Below, one piece after another: positions 35,543 through 44,057 of a stretch of 64,000 nt of DNA. The position numbers and the translations under genes were made by a program. The notes beneath the pieces are model-generated. The model did no database searches. It was not told the DNA's origin and saw nothing but the letters and a program-made list of their open reading frames with translations. Origin of the DNA: Marinobacter alexandrii (GTDB lineage: Bacteria > Bacteroidota > Bacteroidia > Cytophagales > Cyclobacteriaceae). The first letter of the stretch is position 1, and each line of letters begins with the position of its first letter. The stretch lies in assembly GCA_039984955.1 (NCBI GenBank), contig JBDWTN010000007.1, positions 2,488,501-2,552,500 on the forward strand, read 5' to 3'.

Positions 35543-36271
35543 ATGAAAAGACTTGAAGGTAGAATAGCCATTATTACTGGTGGCTCAAACGGAATTGGGA
35601 AAGCAACCTGCAAAAAATTTGCAGCTGAGGGTGCTAAAGTCCTCATATGGGACTTAAATGAAGAAGCTGGAGATCAACTGGCGAAAGAGCTTGACGGCCA
35701 TTTCGAAAAGGTAGACACGGCCGATTATGATGCAGTGAAGAAAGCCACCGCCAACACAGTTTCAAAATATGACAAGATTGATATTCTGGTTAACAATGCG
35801 GGCATCACACGAGATGCAACCTTAAAAAAAATGACATCAGAGCAGTGGAAACAGGTGATAGATGTAAACCTCACAGGAGTATTCAATTGCGGGAAACACG
35901 TTCAAGAATACATGGTAGAAGCGGGTTATGGCAGAATTATAAATACCTCTTCTGTAGTAGGAATCTATGGAAATTTCGGGCAAACTAACTATGTAGCCAC
36001 GAAAGCAGGAGTTATTGGAATGACCAAAGTATGGGCAAGAGAGTTAGGTAGGAAAGGGATTACTGTCAATGCAGTAGCACCTGGATTCATTGCAACAGAT
36101 ATGGTAATGGCAATGCCTGAAAAAACCATTGATATGATGCAGTCCAAAGTTCCAACTGGAACACTGGGAAGACCAGAAGACATAGCTAATGCTTATTGTT
36201 TCCTGGCTTCTGGTGAAGCTGGATACATCAATGGAGCTACAATTAGTGTGGATGGTGGAATGACAGTATAG
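35543..36271 (+). CDS. FabG/PhaB-like short-chain dehydrogenase
   Basis: A 242-residue SDR. NAD(P)-binding TGGSNGIG (12-19), NNAG (84-87), catalytic S137, Y150 and K154 (TSSVVGIYG, NYVATKAG), and the C-terminal GYINGATISVDGGMTV of the 3-oxoacyl-(ACP/CoA) reductase group. It reversibly reduces 3-oxoacyl to 3-hydroxyacyl thioesters, or oxidises 3-hydroxy acids. The absence of an adjacent fabD/acpP/fabF cluster and the tight link (2 bases) to the KAS III-like gene and acyl-CoA ligase argue for a catabolic or accessory role rather than housekeeping FabG. Confidence 0.88.
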   Translation: MKRLEGRIAIITGGSNGIGKATCKKFAAEGAKVLIWDLNEEAGDQLAKELDGHFEKVDTADYDAVKKATANTVSKYDKIDILVNNAGITRDATLKKMTSEQWKQVIDVNLTGVFNCGKHVQEYMVEAGYGRIINTSSVVGIYGNFGQTNYVATKAGVIGMTKVWARELGRKGITVNAVAPGFIATDMVMAMPEKTIDMMQSKVPTGTLGRPEDIANAYCFLASGEAGYINGATISVDGGMTV

Positions 36272-36273
36272 AT

Positions 36274-37263
36274 ATGAGAAACGCAAAGATTATATCTACA
36301 GGAATGTATGTTCCGGAGAACATTATTCCTAATAGTTATTTCGATGAAATTCTCGGAGAGAATGTGTCAGAATGGTTGGAAGCCAATGTGCACATACGCA
36401 ATAGGCGTTGGTGTTCAGATAATCAGTCAACAGCTAATTTGTGTGGAGAAGCTGCCAAGATCAACCTTAAGCGAGCAGGACTAAGACCAGAAGATATTGA
36501 TTTGCTGATTGTATGCACAGATACTCCGGAATATATCTCACCGTCAACAGCATCAAAAGTTCAGCATCGAATGGGTATGACGAATGCAGGTACTTTCGAT
36601 CTTAACTCCGCTTGTGCCGGCTTTGTCATTGGATTGGATACGGCTGTTAAGTATATAAAGGCTGATGAGAACTATACCAATGTGATGGTAATAGGAGCCT
36701 ATGCTATGAGTAAATATCTCAATGAGCTAGATAAGAAAACATGCAATCTGTTTGCCGATGGAGCGGGTGCAGTTATCCTTTCTTTAACAGATGACGAAAA
36801 TGAAGGCTATCTCGCGAGTGAACTTAGAACAAAAGGTGAATATTGCGATTGGATGGGAATATATGCGGGGGGAACACATCAGCCGGTAACTAAAGAAGTT
36901 GTTGAAAATAATGACCATCTGCTAAAGTTTGTCAAACGATTTCCTTCAGAGTTAAATCCGGATGTTTGGTCAGATATGGCACGAACACTAGCCAGTCGCT
37001 CAGCCACTAAGATTGAAGAAGTAGATCAATTTATATTTACTCAAATCAATATTAATAGTATTTGGGCCACTCTTGAGAAACTGGATATTTCCAGAGACAA
37101 AGCACATACTGTAATGCATGAATACGGATATACCGGTTCTGCCTGCATCCCGATGGCACTAGATGAAGCGGTCCAGCTGGGGAAAGTGAAGAAAGGAGAT
37201 CTCATCTATTTTATTGGTTCAGGTGGAGGTTTAGCTTTTGCAAGTGCGGCATTTAGATTTTGA
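36274..37263 (+). CDS. KAS III (FabH)-like thiolase-fold protein with altered active site
   Basis: A 329-residue protein of the FabH/KAS III fold. The nucleophile C114 is present in DLNSACAGFVIG. The other two triad residues are not: the PHQAN histidine position reads FTQIN (T256), and the GNTSAA asparagine position reads GYTGSA (Y286). Flanking sequence (CIPMALDEAVQLGKVKKGD) aligns well, so this is substitution and not misreading. Decarboxylative condensation needs His and Asn, so acyl transfer, thioester hydrolysis or another reaction is more likely. It sits 2 bases after the SDR and 3 before the ligase. Confidence 0.85.
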   Translation: MRNAKIISTGMYVPENIIPNSYFDEILGENVSEWLEANVHIRNRRWCSDNQSTANLCGEAAKINLKRAGLRPEDIDLLIVCTDTPEYISPSTASKVQHRMGMTNAGTFDLNSACAGFVIGLDTAVKYIKADENYTNVMVIGAYAMSKYLNELDKKTCNLFADGAGAVILSLTDDENEGYLASELRTKGEYCDWMGIYAGGTHQPVTKEVVENNDHLLKFVKRFPSELNPDVWSDMARTLASRSATKIEEVDQFIFTQININSIWATLEKLDISRDKAHTVMHEYGYTGSACIPMALDEAVQLGKVKKGDLIYFIGSGGGLAFASAAFRF

Positions 37264-37266
37264 CCT

Positions 37267-38766
37267 ATGAACTTTCGAAAAGATTGGATGGATAGATGGG
37301 CAACATATGCTCCAATTAAAATGGCAGTAAATGATGCGGATACGGGAGAGAATTATACCTATCAGCAATTAAACAGTCAATCCAATTACCTTGCCCAAAG
37401 CCTCGAAGAAATGGGGCTAACTAAAGGTGATCGGGTGGCGGTACTTTCGGAGTATCGATTGGAATATATTGTCTTGCTTGGTGCTGCTATGAAGCTTGGA
37501 ATCACCATCGTCCCGCTCAACTATCGACTGTCTTCCAGGGAACTTGCCTACATGATCAATAATTGTGAACCTAAGCTAATTGTAAGTGAAGAGAAGTATG
37601 AGAACCTATATAGTCCAGAGCTCATAGAATGTGATATTCAAAGCGTCATATTAATGGATGAGTTTGCTTCTGATTTAAGTAAAAAAATAAACGTCTCCTA
37701 TACATATGAAGCGAAAGAAATAGAAGATGATCATCCACTTTTTATCATTTATACTTCGGGAACTACAGGATTCCCTAAGGGAGCTATTTATACACATAAA
37801 ATGGCTTTTTGGAATGCTGTTAACACACAGGCCAGGCTCGATCTTACGTCAAGAGATCATACCATAATCTGTATGCCCCCATTTCACACAGGAGGATGGA
37901 ATGTTCTGCTCATGCCATTTCTACTGCAAGGAGGATCGTTTACGCTTTTAAGAAAATTTGATGCGAGCATTGTAATGAAGCTTTTGGGAGATGAGGAGGC
38001 AACCCTTTTCATGGGAGTTCCCACCATGCTGAAAATGATGTCAGAGGTACCCGAGTTTGAAAGTATCTCACTTGATTCTCTCAGATACTTCATTGTAGGC
38101 GGAGAAGCTATGCCACTCCCCTTAATTCAGCAGTGGCAGAAAAAAGGCACTCCAATCCGACAAGGCTTTGGACTGACTGAGGTAGGACCAAATGTTTTCT
38201 CACTTCATCAAGATGATGCTATTAGAAAAATAGGCTCAATAGGGACACCTAATTTCTTTATTGAAACTAAACTTATGAAAAGTGATGGAACGGAGGCAGA
38301 TGCAAATGAGGAGGGTGAACTCTGGCTTAAGGGGCCTGTAACCACTCCAGGTTATTGGGAAAATATTGAAGCAACTCTAAAATCTTTTACAGAAGGTTGG
38401 TTCAAAACAGGTGATATTCTAGTTAGGGATGAGGGGGGATATTACTTCGTCAAGGACAGGATCAAGAATATGTTTATTTCTGGAGGAGAGAATGTTTATC
38501 CTGCCGAGGTAGAACGCTTCTTGCAGACTCATCCTGAGATAAATGAGGTAGCAGTGATAGCTATTCAAGATGATAAGTGGGGTGAGGCAGGAAAAGCGAT
38601 CATTATAAAGAAAGATACATCCCTTTCTAAGGATCTTGTCATCCATTTTTGTAAGGGGAGTCTTGCAAAATATAAAATACCGAAGGAGGTGGAGTTTGTG
38701 ACTGAGCTTCCTAAAACTGCTAGCGGAAAAATCGATAGAAAGAAACTAAAAGCATCCTATGCATAA
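37267..38766 (+). CDS. acyl-CoA synthetase (AMP-dependent ligase)
   Basis: A 499-residue ANL-superfamily ligase. Motifs: P-loop IIYTSGTTGFPKGA (about 157-170), GFGLTEVGPN (about 299-308), the hinge DRIKNMFISGGENVYPAEVE (about 398-417) and the catalytic lysine in KTASGKIDRKKLK near the C-terminus. Such enzymes activate a carboxylic acid to acyl-AMP and then acyl-CoA in the cytoplasm. It is 3 bases after the KAS III-like gene. The acid may be medium-chain, 3-hydroxy or aromatic; sequence alone does not decide. Confidence 0.92.
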   Translation: MNFRKDWMDRWATYAPIKMAVNDADTGENYTYQQLNSQSNYLAQSLEEMGLTKGDRVAVLSEYRLEYIVLLGAAMKLGITIVPLNYRLSSRELAYMINNCEPKLIVSEEKYENLYSPELIECDIQSVILMDEFASDLSKKINVSYTYEAKEIEDDHPLFIIYTSGTTGFPKGAIYTHKMAFWNAVNTQARLDLTSRDHTIICMPPFHTGGWNVLLMPFLLQGGSFTLLRKFDASIVMKLLGDEEATLFMGVPTMLKMMSEVPEFESISLDSLRYFIVGGEAMPLPLIQQWQKKGTPIRQGFGLTEVGPNVFSLHQDDAIRKIGSIGTPNFFIETKLMKSDGTEADANEEGELWLKGPVTTPGYWENIEATLKSFTEGWFKTGDILVRDEGGYYFVKDRIKNMFISGGENVYPAEVERFLQTHPEINEVAVIAIQDDKWGEAGKAIIIKKDTSLSKDLVIHFCKGSLAKYKIPKEVEFVTELPKTASGKIDRKKLKASYA

Positions 38767-38868
38767 GTTCCGCCTCGGATAATACTGTTTTCTCATCTTT
38801 TGAATTGAATGAAGGCGCGTAAATCCTTATTCTATGGAAACAACATTTTAACCCTAAATAATACAATT

Positions 38869-41118
38869 ATGAAGAAAAAATTGATTCTCTTAATAGGTAT
38901 GGCATGCTCATTCCTATCTAGTGCTCAACTTACCCAAGTAAATGGTTTCGGGTCGAACCCGGGAAATCTTGATATGTACATTTATGTACCGTCCGGGATA
39001 GGTTCGGATGCGTCGGTGGTTCTGGTAATGCATGGTTGCACACAAAACGCTAGTTCTTACTCAAATGATTCTGAATGGAATGATCTGGCTGATGAGTACA
39101 AATTTTATGTGATATATGCTGATCAACCATCTTCTAATAATTCCTCGAACTGCTTCAACTGGTTTGAAAATGGAGATCAAAATAGAGGTGTTGGAGAAGC
39201 CGCTTCCTTAAAAAGCATGGTGGACTACATGAAGTCGAACTATTCTATTGACAATGATAAAGTGTTTGTTGCTGGTTTTTCTGCTGGAGGTGCCATGACT
39301 ACAGTTATGCTTGCAGCATATCCGGAAGTATTTAGTTCAGGTGCTGTTATGTCAGGACTACCCTATGATGTAGCTACCGGGACAATTGAAGCTTTCCAAG
39401 CCATGTTCGGTAATGTCAATCTTTCTCCTGCACAACTAGGCAACAATGTAAGAAATGCATCCAGTTACTCAGGCTCATGGCCTACGGTAGCTGTATTTCA
39501 TGGTGGATCAGATTTTATTGTTTATACCGTCAATGAGACGGAAATTATGGAGCAATGGACAAATGTTCATGGTATTGATCAAACACCAGAACTGGACGAT
39601 CAAGCATATTTAGGAAATGCTAATGTTCGGAAAAGGGAGTATAAAGATAACTCTGGAAATGCTCGGGTAGTCACCTACAGTTTTAATGGAATGGGTCATG
39701 CTATTGCGGTAGATCCGGGAGCAGGACCTACTCAAGGAGGAAATACAGGATCTTATGCCACAGATATCAATTTTTGGTCTTCATATTATGCTGCTGAGTT
39801 TTTCGGTATTCTAGATGCAAGTACCAGCTTGGACGCTCCAACCGCCATTACCGCTTCAGCTAACTCGTTCTCTCAAATTGATCTGAATTGGACTGATAAC
39901 GAGACTAATGAGACTGGCTATATTGTGGAAAGAGCTGGAAATGCCAATGGGCCATTCACTACAATTGCTAACTTGGGTATTAATGCTACGACTTACAGTG
40001 ATACAGGGCTCGATCAATTGACAACTTACTTTTATCGAGTCTCCGTGACAAATGTAACATCCACTGCATCAGGAAATATTGTAAATGAGACTACTCCATC
40101 TGATGGAACACCTACTCCACCAGCCTCACCATCAGATTTGAATGCTACCTCTAATGGCCTCACTTCCATTAATTTGTTGTGGGATGATAATTCAAATAAT
40201 GAAGAATTTTTTATTCTGGAAAGATCGGAAGAAGATGAATCGAATTATACTGAAATAGCCGTAATATCGAGCAATACCACCTCCTATACGGATCAAGGGT
40301 TAATAAGTGCCACTACATACTTTTACCGAATAAAAGCTCAAAATGCTGTCGGAGTTTCACCTTACTCCTCTTCTGTCAGTGCTTCTACTGATAACGAGGT
40401 AACTCTTCAGACGATTGAACAAACATCCGGTTCAGGTATTCTAAGCTATTTCAACTTTAACGATATGGGACAATCATTCACTCCATCGTTTAGTGGAGAG
40501 ATCGTTTCAATAGATGTTAATTTAGTTAATACGATTTCAGGATCTACCCTGAGAATTTTCTCAGGGAATACGGTTTCCGGAACTCCAATTTATGAGCAGT
40601 CTAATATCTCTGTAGGAAGCGGATGGCAAACAGTTTCTTTAAGTAATCCTCTCACGATACAAAATGGACAGCAGTACACTTTCCAGTTGACAAATGCTTC
40701 TATTAGATATAGTTTTACTGACATTTATAGCGGAGGGAACTTTTGGTACAATAGTATTTCATATTCAGTTTTTGATGCTGCTTTTATCGTTACAACAAGC
40801 TCGAATTCTGGAGCACGCACCAGTTCCAATCAACCTAATCTTCAAAATCAAAAAATTGTTTCTGATTTTGAGGATAGTAAACCATTAGAAGCAAATGTAT
40901 ATCCCAATCCTTCTCAGAATGAAATTGTAGTTGAGTTTAATGAATCATCATTAATTAGATGGATAGAGGTTTTTGGTATCGATGGGAAAAAGTATTTAAA
41001 CATTGAGACACAAAACAAGAGGGAGAGGCTAGACTTATCCACCTTTGGTAGTGGGATCTTTCTTATTAAAGTAAGTGATGCGAAGCAATCGATATTTAAG
41101 AAAGTTATAGTGAAATGA
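38869..41118 (+). CDS. secreted PHB-depolymerase-family esterase with FN3 domains and T9SS sorting domain
   Basis: A 749-residue secreted enzyme; ATG 38869 gives signal peptide MKKKLILLIGMACSFLSSAQ, while an ATG at 38809 would bury it. Residues 30-315 form an Esterase_phd domain: HGCTQ (H55-C57), CFNWF (95-99), RGVGEAASL, nucleophile S138 in GFSAGG, D215 in HGGSDF and H277 in GMGHA. Two fibronectin III domains follow (about 321-408, 417-507), then a beta-sandwich, possibly substrate-binding (about 511-645), and a type A T9SS sorting domain (about 675-749; EANVYPNPSQNEI, ending IFKKVIVK). FN3 linkers are usual in extracellular PHB depolymerases; acetylxylan and feruloyl esterases share the fold. 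Confidence 0.92.
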   Translation: MKKKLILLIGMACSFLSSAQLTQVNGFGSNPGNLDMYIYVPSGIGSDASVVLVMHGCTQNASSYSNDSEWNDLADEYKFYVIYADQPSSNNSSNCFNWFENGDQNRGVGEAASLKSMVDYMKSNYSIDNDKVFVAGFSAGGAMTTVMLAAYPEVFSSGAVMSGLPYDVATGTIEAFQAMFGNVNLSPAQLGNNVRNASSYSGSWPTVAVFHGGSDFIVYTVNETEIMEQWTNVHGIDQTPELDDQAYLGNANVRKREYKDNSGNARVVTYSFNGMGHAIAVDPGAGPTQGGNTGSYATDINFWSSYYAAEFFGILDASTSLDAPTAITASANSFSQIDLNWTDNETNETGYIVERAGNANGPFTTIANLGINATTYSDTGLDQLTTYFYRVSVTNVTSTASGNIVNETTPSDGTPTPPASPSDLNATSNGLTSINLLWDDNSNNEEFFILERSEEDESNYTEIAVISSNTTSYTDQGLISATTYFYRIKAQNAVGVSPYSSSVSASTDNEVTLQTIEQTSGSGILSYFNFNDMGQSFTPSFSGEIVSIDVNLVNTISGSTLRIFSGNTVSGTPIYEQSNISVGSGWQTVSLSNPLTIQNGQQYTFQLTNASIRYSFTDIYSGGNFWYNSISYSVFDAAFIVTTSSNSGARTSSNQPNLQNQKIVSDFEDSKPLEANVYPNPSQNEIVVEFNESSLIRWIEVFGIDGKKYLNIETQNKRERLDLSTFGSGIFLIKVSDAKQSIFKKVIVK

Positions 41119-41120
41119 TT

Positions 41121-41154
41121 AAAAAAAGCCCTTCAATTAATGAAGGGCTTTTTA
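41121..41154 (+). terminator. strong intrinsic terminator after the esterase gene
   Basis: AAAAAGCCCTTCA pairs with TGAAGGGCTTTTT (41123-41135 and 41141-41153), a perfect 13-bp stem with a 5-base loop, A-rich before and T-rich after. It starts 2 bases after the esterase stop and closes the locus that began at 30595. Confidence 0.95.
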
Positions 41155-41365
41155 ATAACTCATGTATTGTTACCACTGCTTTTTAAATTAAATAATGTCT
41201 GCAGTTAACATAAAGTTTAATTAGTACTACTGTACATGGAGGTTTTTAGAAAATAGCCTTTTTCTGATAACTGATTTTCATTCAGAATAACTCTAAATTA
41301 ATTGAGTTTTCAGAGATGAATCCAAAAAATTACATCGAAATCAACTTTTTTCACGTCTTTATAGA

Positions 41366-41383
41366 AACCTTTGGCAAAAGGTT
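41366..41383 (+). promoter_or_regulatory. perfect inverted repeat in the sigma-factor leader
   Basis: AACCTTT-GGCA-AAAGGTT is a perfect 7-bp inverted repeat 11 bases before the sigma-factor ATG (41395). Its left half includes CCTTTGG, partly matching a -7 element (AACCTTTG, 41366-41373). It may be an operator or an RNA hairpin close to the ribosome site. The rest of the gap 41155-41365 is AT-rich with nothing I can name. Confidence 0.45.
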
Positions 41384-41394
41384 CTGTCATTATT

Positions 41395-41958
41395 ATGAAC
41401 GTGAGCACCACACACACCATCCACAAGCACCTAATTGTGCAAAGTCAGCAAGGAGATCAAGCGTCCATGTCTTCGCTTTATGGTCTATATGCTAAGGCTA
41501 TGTACAATATTTGCCGTAGGATGATGGGTGATGAGGAAGAGGCGAAGGACATGTTACAAGAATCGTTTATAGATGCGTTTCAGAAATTGCCTTCCTTGAG
41601 AGAGGTAAATACATTCAGCTCATGGATCAAACGTATAGTTATAAATAATTGCATTAATGCAATCCGAAAAAAGAAGTTGGATACAGCTGAACTGGAAGAA
41701 GGGGCTGATTTTATTGAAGAAGAGGAGGATGATTTTGAATATGCGCAATTTCAAGCTACTCAGATAATGCAGGTAGTAGATTTATTACCTGAGGGATGCA
41801 AAACAGTATTGAACTTGTATTTATTTGAAGGGTACGACCATAAAGAAATAGGTGAAATATTGGGTGTTACAGAATCAGCATCTAAAGCGCAATATTGTAA
41901 GGCAAAAGCGAGAATAAGGAAAATTCTAGTTGAAGAAAAAAGTCAAAATGCGGGATAA
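41395..41958 (+). CDS. ECF-type RNA polymerase sigma factor
   Basis: A 187-residue sigma factor from ATG 41395 (a TTG at 41371 is in frame). Region 2 spans about residues 22-90 (ALYGLYAKAMYNICRRMMG, FIDAFQKLPSL, FSSWIKRIVINNCIN) and region 4 about 120-180 (LLPEGCKTVLNLYLFEGYDH, KEIGEILGVTESASKAQYCK). The 11-base overlap with the next gene, a one-helix membrane protein, is the usual sigma/anti-sigma order. The group controls envelope functions, judging from the downstream genes. Confidence 0.92.
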   Translation: MNVSTTHTIHKHLIVQSQQGDQASMSSLYGLYAKAMYNICRRMMGDEEEAKDMLQESFIDAFQKLPSLREVNTFSSWIKRIVINNCINAIRKKKLDTAELEEGADFIEEEEDDFEYAQFQATQIMQVVDLLPEGCKTVLNLYLFEGYDHKEIGEILGVTESASKAQYCKAKARIRKILVEEKSQNAG

Positions 41959-42427
41959 TCTGAAGGACCATATAGAAAGCTTGAGAGAGGATTTTGAAGT
42001 ATATCCCATCGAATTAGATAATGAGTGGGGCAAAGTTTCTAACAAAATTAACCCTAGTATTAAGAGCGAAAGTCGATGGAGAATTGCCGGAATGGCTGCC
42101 TGTTTTGCAGCAGTAATAGGTTGTACAGTATTTTTTATGAATACAAGATCAACAGATACTGGTGAAATGGTGGAGCTTGAACATTTTTATAATAGTGAGA
42201 TTAATCAGAAAATTACTTTAATAAAAACTCAACTGACTGATGATCATATCTTGCAAGATCTTGAAGATATGGATAATGCTTTTGCAGAATTAAAAGCAGA
42301 TCTAAAGGAAAATGTGGATAATGAGGAAGTAGTTACAGCAATGATGGAAAATTATCGACTTAAACTTCAAATTTTAGAGGAAATTCTATCAGAATTGGAA
42401 AAAGAAAGAAGTGAAGAAATACTTTAA
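41948..42427 (+). CDS. putative anti-sigma factor / single-helix membrane protein
   Basis: A 159-residue protein: cytoplasmic part (1-38), one membrane helix (about 41-60; GMAACFAAVIGCTVFFM), and an acidic helical extracytoplasmic part. The start at ATG 41948 lies inside the end of the sigma-factor gene. No zinc-binding anti-sigma motif (HxxxCxxC) is seen, so the anti-sigma role rests on position and topology. The GTG of the next gene lies 17 bases inside its 3' end. Confidence 0.68.
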   Translation: MRDNLKDHIESLREDFEVYPIELDNEWGKVSNKINPSIKSESRWRIAGMAACFAAVIGCTVFFMNTRSTDTGEMVELEHFYNSEINQKITLIKTQLTDDHILQDLEDMDNAFAELKADLKENVDNEEVVTAMMENYRLKLQILEEILSELEKERSEEIL

Positions 42428-43514
42428 CATATTATTTACCATCATTATCATGACGCCACTCTTCTCGCAAGTGAGGCAGGAGCGTGATTATGAAAGATCC
42501 TTTACTGTGCCTGAAAATGCTAAAGTAGAAGTTATCAGTAAATATGGGGAGGTCATTGTTCGTACATGGAATTATGATTCTATTCGGTTTGAAGTGTTGG
42601 TGAGAGCAGAAGGTAAAAATTCATCAGCAGTTGCCAAATCAATGTCTAGAGTTGATGTAAGATTTAGGAAAGTGGGAAGCGTGATTTCAGCAGTTACTGA
42701 AATCAGCAAAGGGGGAGGATTTTTTGGCAATGTTCTGAGTGAAGTGGAAGGTGTGATGGGTAATAACAAACTTAAAATTGATTATCAGGTATGGTTGCCG
42801 AAAGACGTGATGTTAAGTGTAGAAAACAAGTTTGGAGACCTGTATCTAACTAATCACGATGGTAAAGTTGATTTAGATGTATCGCACGGTGATATTAAAG
42901 CCAACGATTTATCTCAATCTCTTAACTTAAAGCATAGTTTCGGGAAGTCATCTTTCGGAAAAATAAATGATGGTATTTTCACTTTGCGAGGGTCAGAGAT
43001 TAGAGTAGATGAAGCTAAAGAATTGAACATTGAGAGCGGTAGCTCTGAAATCCGTGTTGATAAAATTGATAGAATACAGCTGAATTCAAGAAATGACAAA
43101 ATTCACTTACTTGAAGCTAGAGAAATAATGTGTGAGGGTTCATTTACCAACTTGACATCAGATTTATTGAAAGGCTCTGCGAGATTGGATTTTAGTTATG
43201 GTGATATTTATTTAAGCCGGATCGTTAAGAACTTCAACAGTATTGATATCACTGGTAAATCGACTGATATCAACCTGATTCTAAACCAAGCATCTTACAC
43301 GAAAACATACATCAAAGGGCCAGAAGATCGTATGATTCTACCTAATAGTATGCTAACAATGCAAAAAGAACAATTTGTAGATGAGGGTAAGATTTCACTT
43401 TCTGGTTTCGTTGGAAACACTAACACACGCCATAGCCAACTTCTTATCGAAGCTGACGGTGGAGAATTGATTGTATCGATTAAAGAAACTCCAATTTTTG
43501 TAGACAAAAACTAA
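42411..43514 (+). CDS. DUF4097-type exported beta-rich protein
   Basis: A 367-residue exported protein starting with GTG 42411, which gives signal peptide MKKYFNILFTIIIMTPLFSQ; the first ATG downstream would lose it. The body is repetitive beta sequence of the DUF4097/putative adhesin kind: AKVEVISKYGEVIVRTWN, VENKFGDLYLTNHDGKVD, and repeated short DIxL/GDI turns, giving a beta-helix-like fold. Genes of this kind often follow ECF sigma/anti-sigma pairs. Function unknown; cell-envelope location likely. Confidence 0.72.
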   Translation: MKKYFNILFTIIIMTPLFSQVRQERDYERSFTVPENAKVEVISKYGEVIVRTWNYDSIRFEVLVRAEGKNSSAVAKSMSRVDVRFRKVGSVISAVTEISKGGGFFGNVLSEVEGVMGNNKLKIDYQVWLPKDVMLSVENKFGDLYLTNHDGKVDLDVSHGDIKANDLSQSLNLKHSFGKSSFGKINDGIFTLRGSEIRVDEAKELNIESGSSEIRVDKIDRIQLNSRNDKIHLLEAREIMCEGSFTNLTSDLLKGSARLDFSYGDIYLSRIVKNFNSIDITGKSTDINLILNQASYTKTYIKGPEDRMILPNSMLTMQKEQFVDEGKISLSGFVGNTNTRHSQLLIEADGGELIVSIKETPIFVDKN

Positions 43515-43543
43515 ATCATGCCCGTCACCACCGGAAGACCCAT

Positions 43544-44053
43544 ATGAAACAGTTCATATTATTCATTTCCATTCTGATTTGTTTCTCGGCAGCAGGACAA
43601 CAGCTGTATGAAAAATCTGCAGGTCTTCGATTAGGACATACTTCCGGACTTACATTTAAGAAGTTCGTCAACGAAGATGAAGCTGTAGAGATGATTTTAA
43701 GTGGCAGAAATGAGGGAATGCAGTTTACAGCTCAATATCTATTCCATGAGCCAATGGAGTTCTCATTCAATGACCGCTTTTATCTTCACTATGGAGTGGG
43801 CGGGCATATGGGATATGAGAAATTTAGTGATATATCTAAGACTCTTTCTAATGCAGCTGGTGATGCATTTATTTATGAGGATAAAACATTTTTCACAATG
43901 GGTGTAGATGCAAGTTTAGGTATTGAATATAGGTGGCTTGAGGTTCCAGCTACTTTTGGATTTGATATTAAGCCCTACTTCAATTTTATAGGTATGCGGT
44001 ATACTAAAGCACAATTTTGGGATGCTGCTATTTCTTTTAAGTATGTTTTTTGA
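43544..44053 (+). CDS. probable small outer-membrane beta-barrel protein
   Basis: A 169-residue protein with signal peptide (to about 19, AAGQQ) and alternating strands typical of an eight-strand barrel (LRLGHTSGLTFKKF, MQFTAQYLFH, FYLHYGVGGHMGYE, ASLGIEYRW), ending in Phe (SFKYVF). No named family recognised. It is 29 bases after the DUF4097 gene and 4 bases before the next, so is part of the sigma-factor operon. Confidence 0.7.
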   Translation: MKQFILFISILICFSAAGQQLYEKSAGLRLGHTSGLTFKKFVNEDEAVEMILSGRNEGMQFTAQYLFHEPMEFSFNDRFYLHYGVGGHMGYEKFSDISKTLSNAAGDAFIYEDKTFFTMGVDASLGIEYRWLEVPATFGFDIKPYFNFIGMRYTKAQFWDAAISFKYVF

Positions 44054-44057
44054 GCAA

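Noticed and set aside
35543-37263. SDR and KAS III-like genes as the housekeeping fatty-acid cluster
   Set aside because: No acpP, fabD, fabF or plsX beside them, and the KAS III-like protein lacks catalytic residues.
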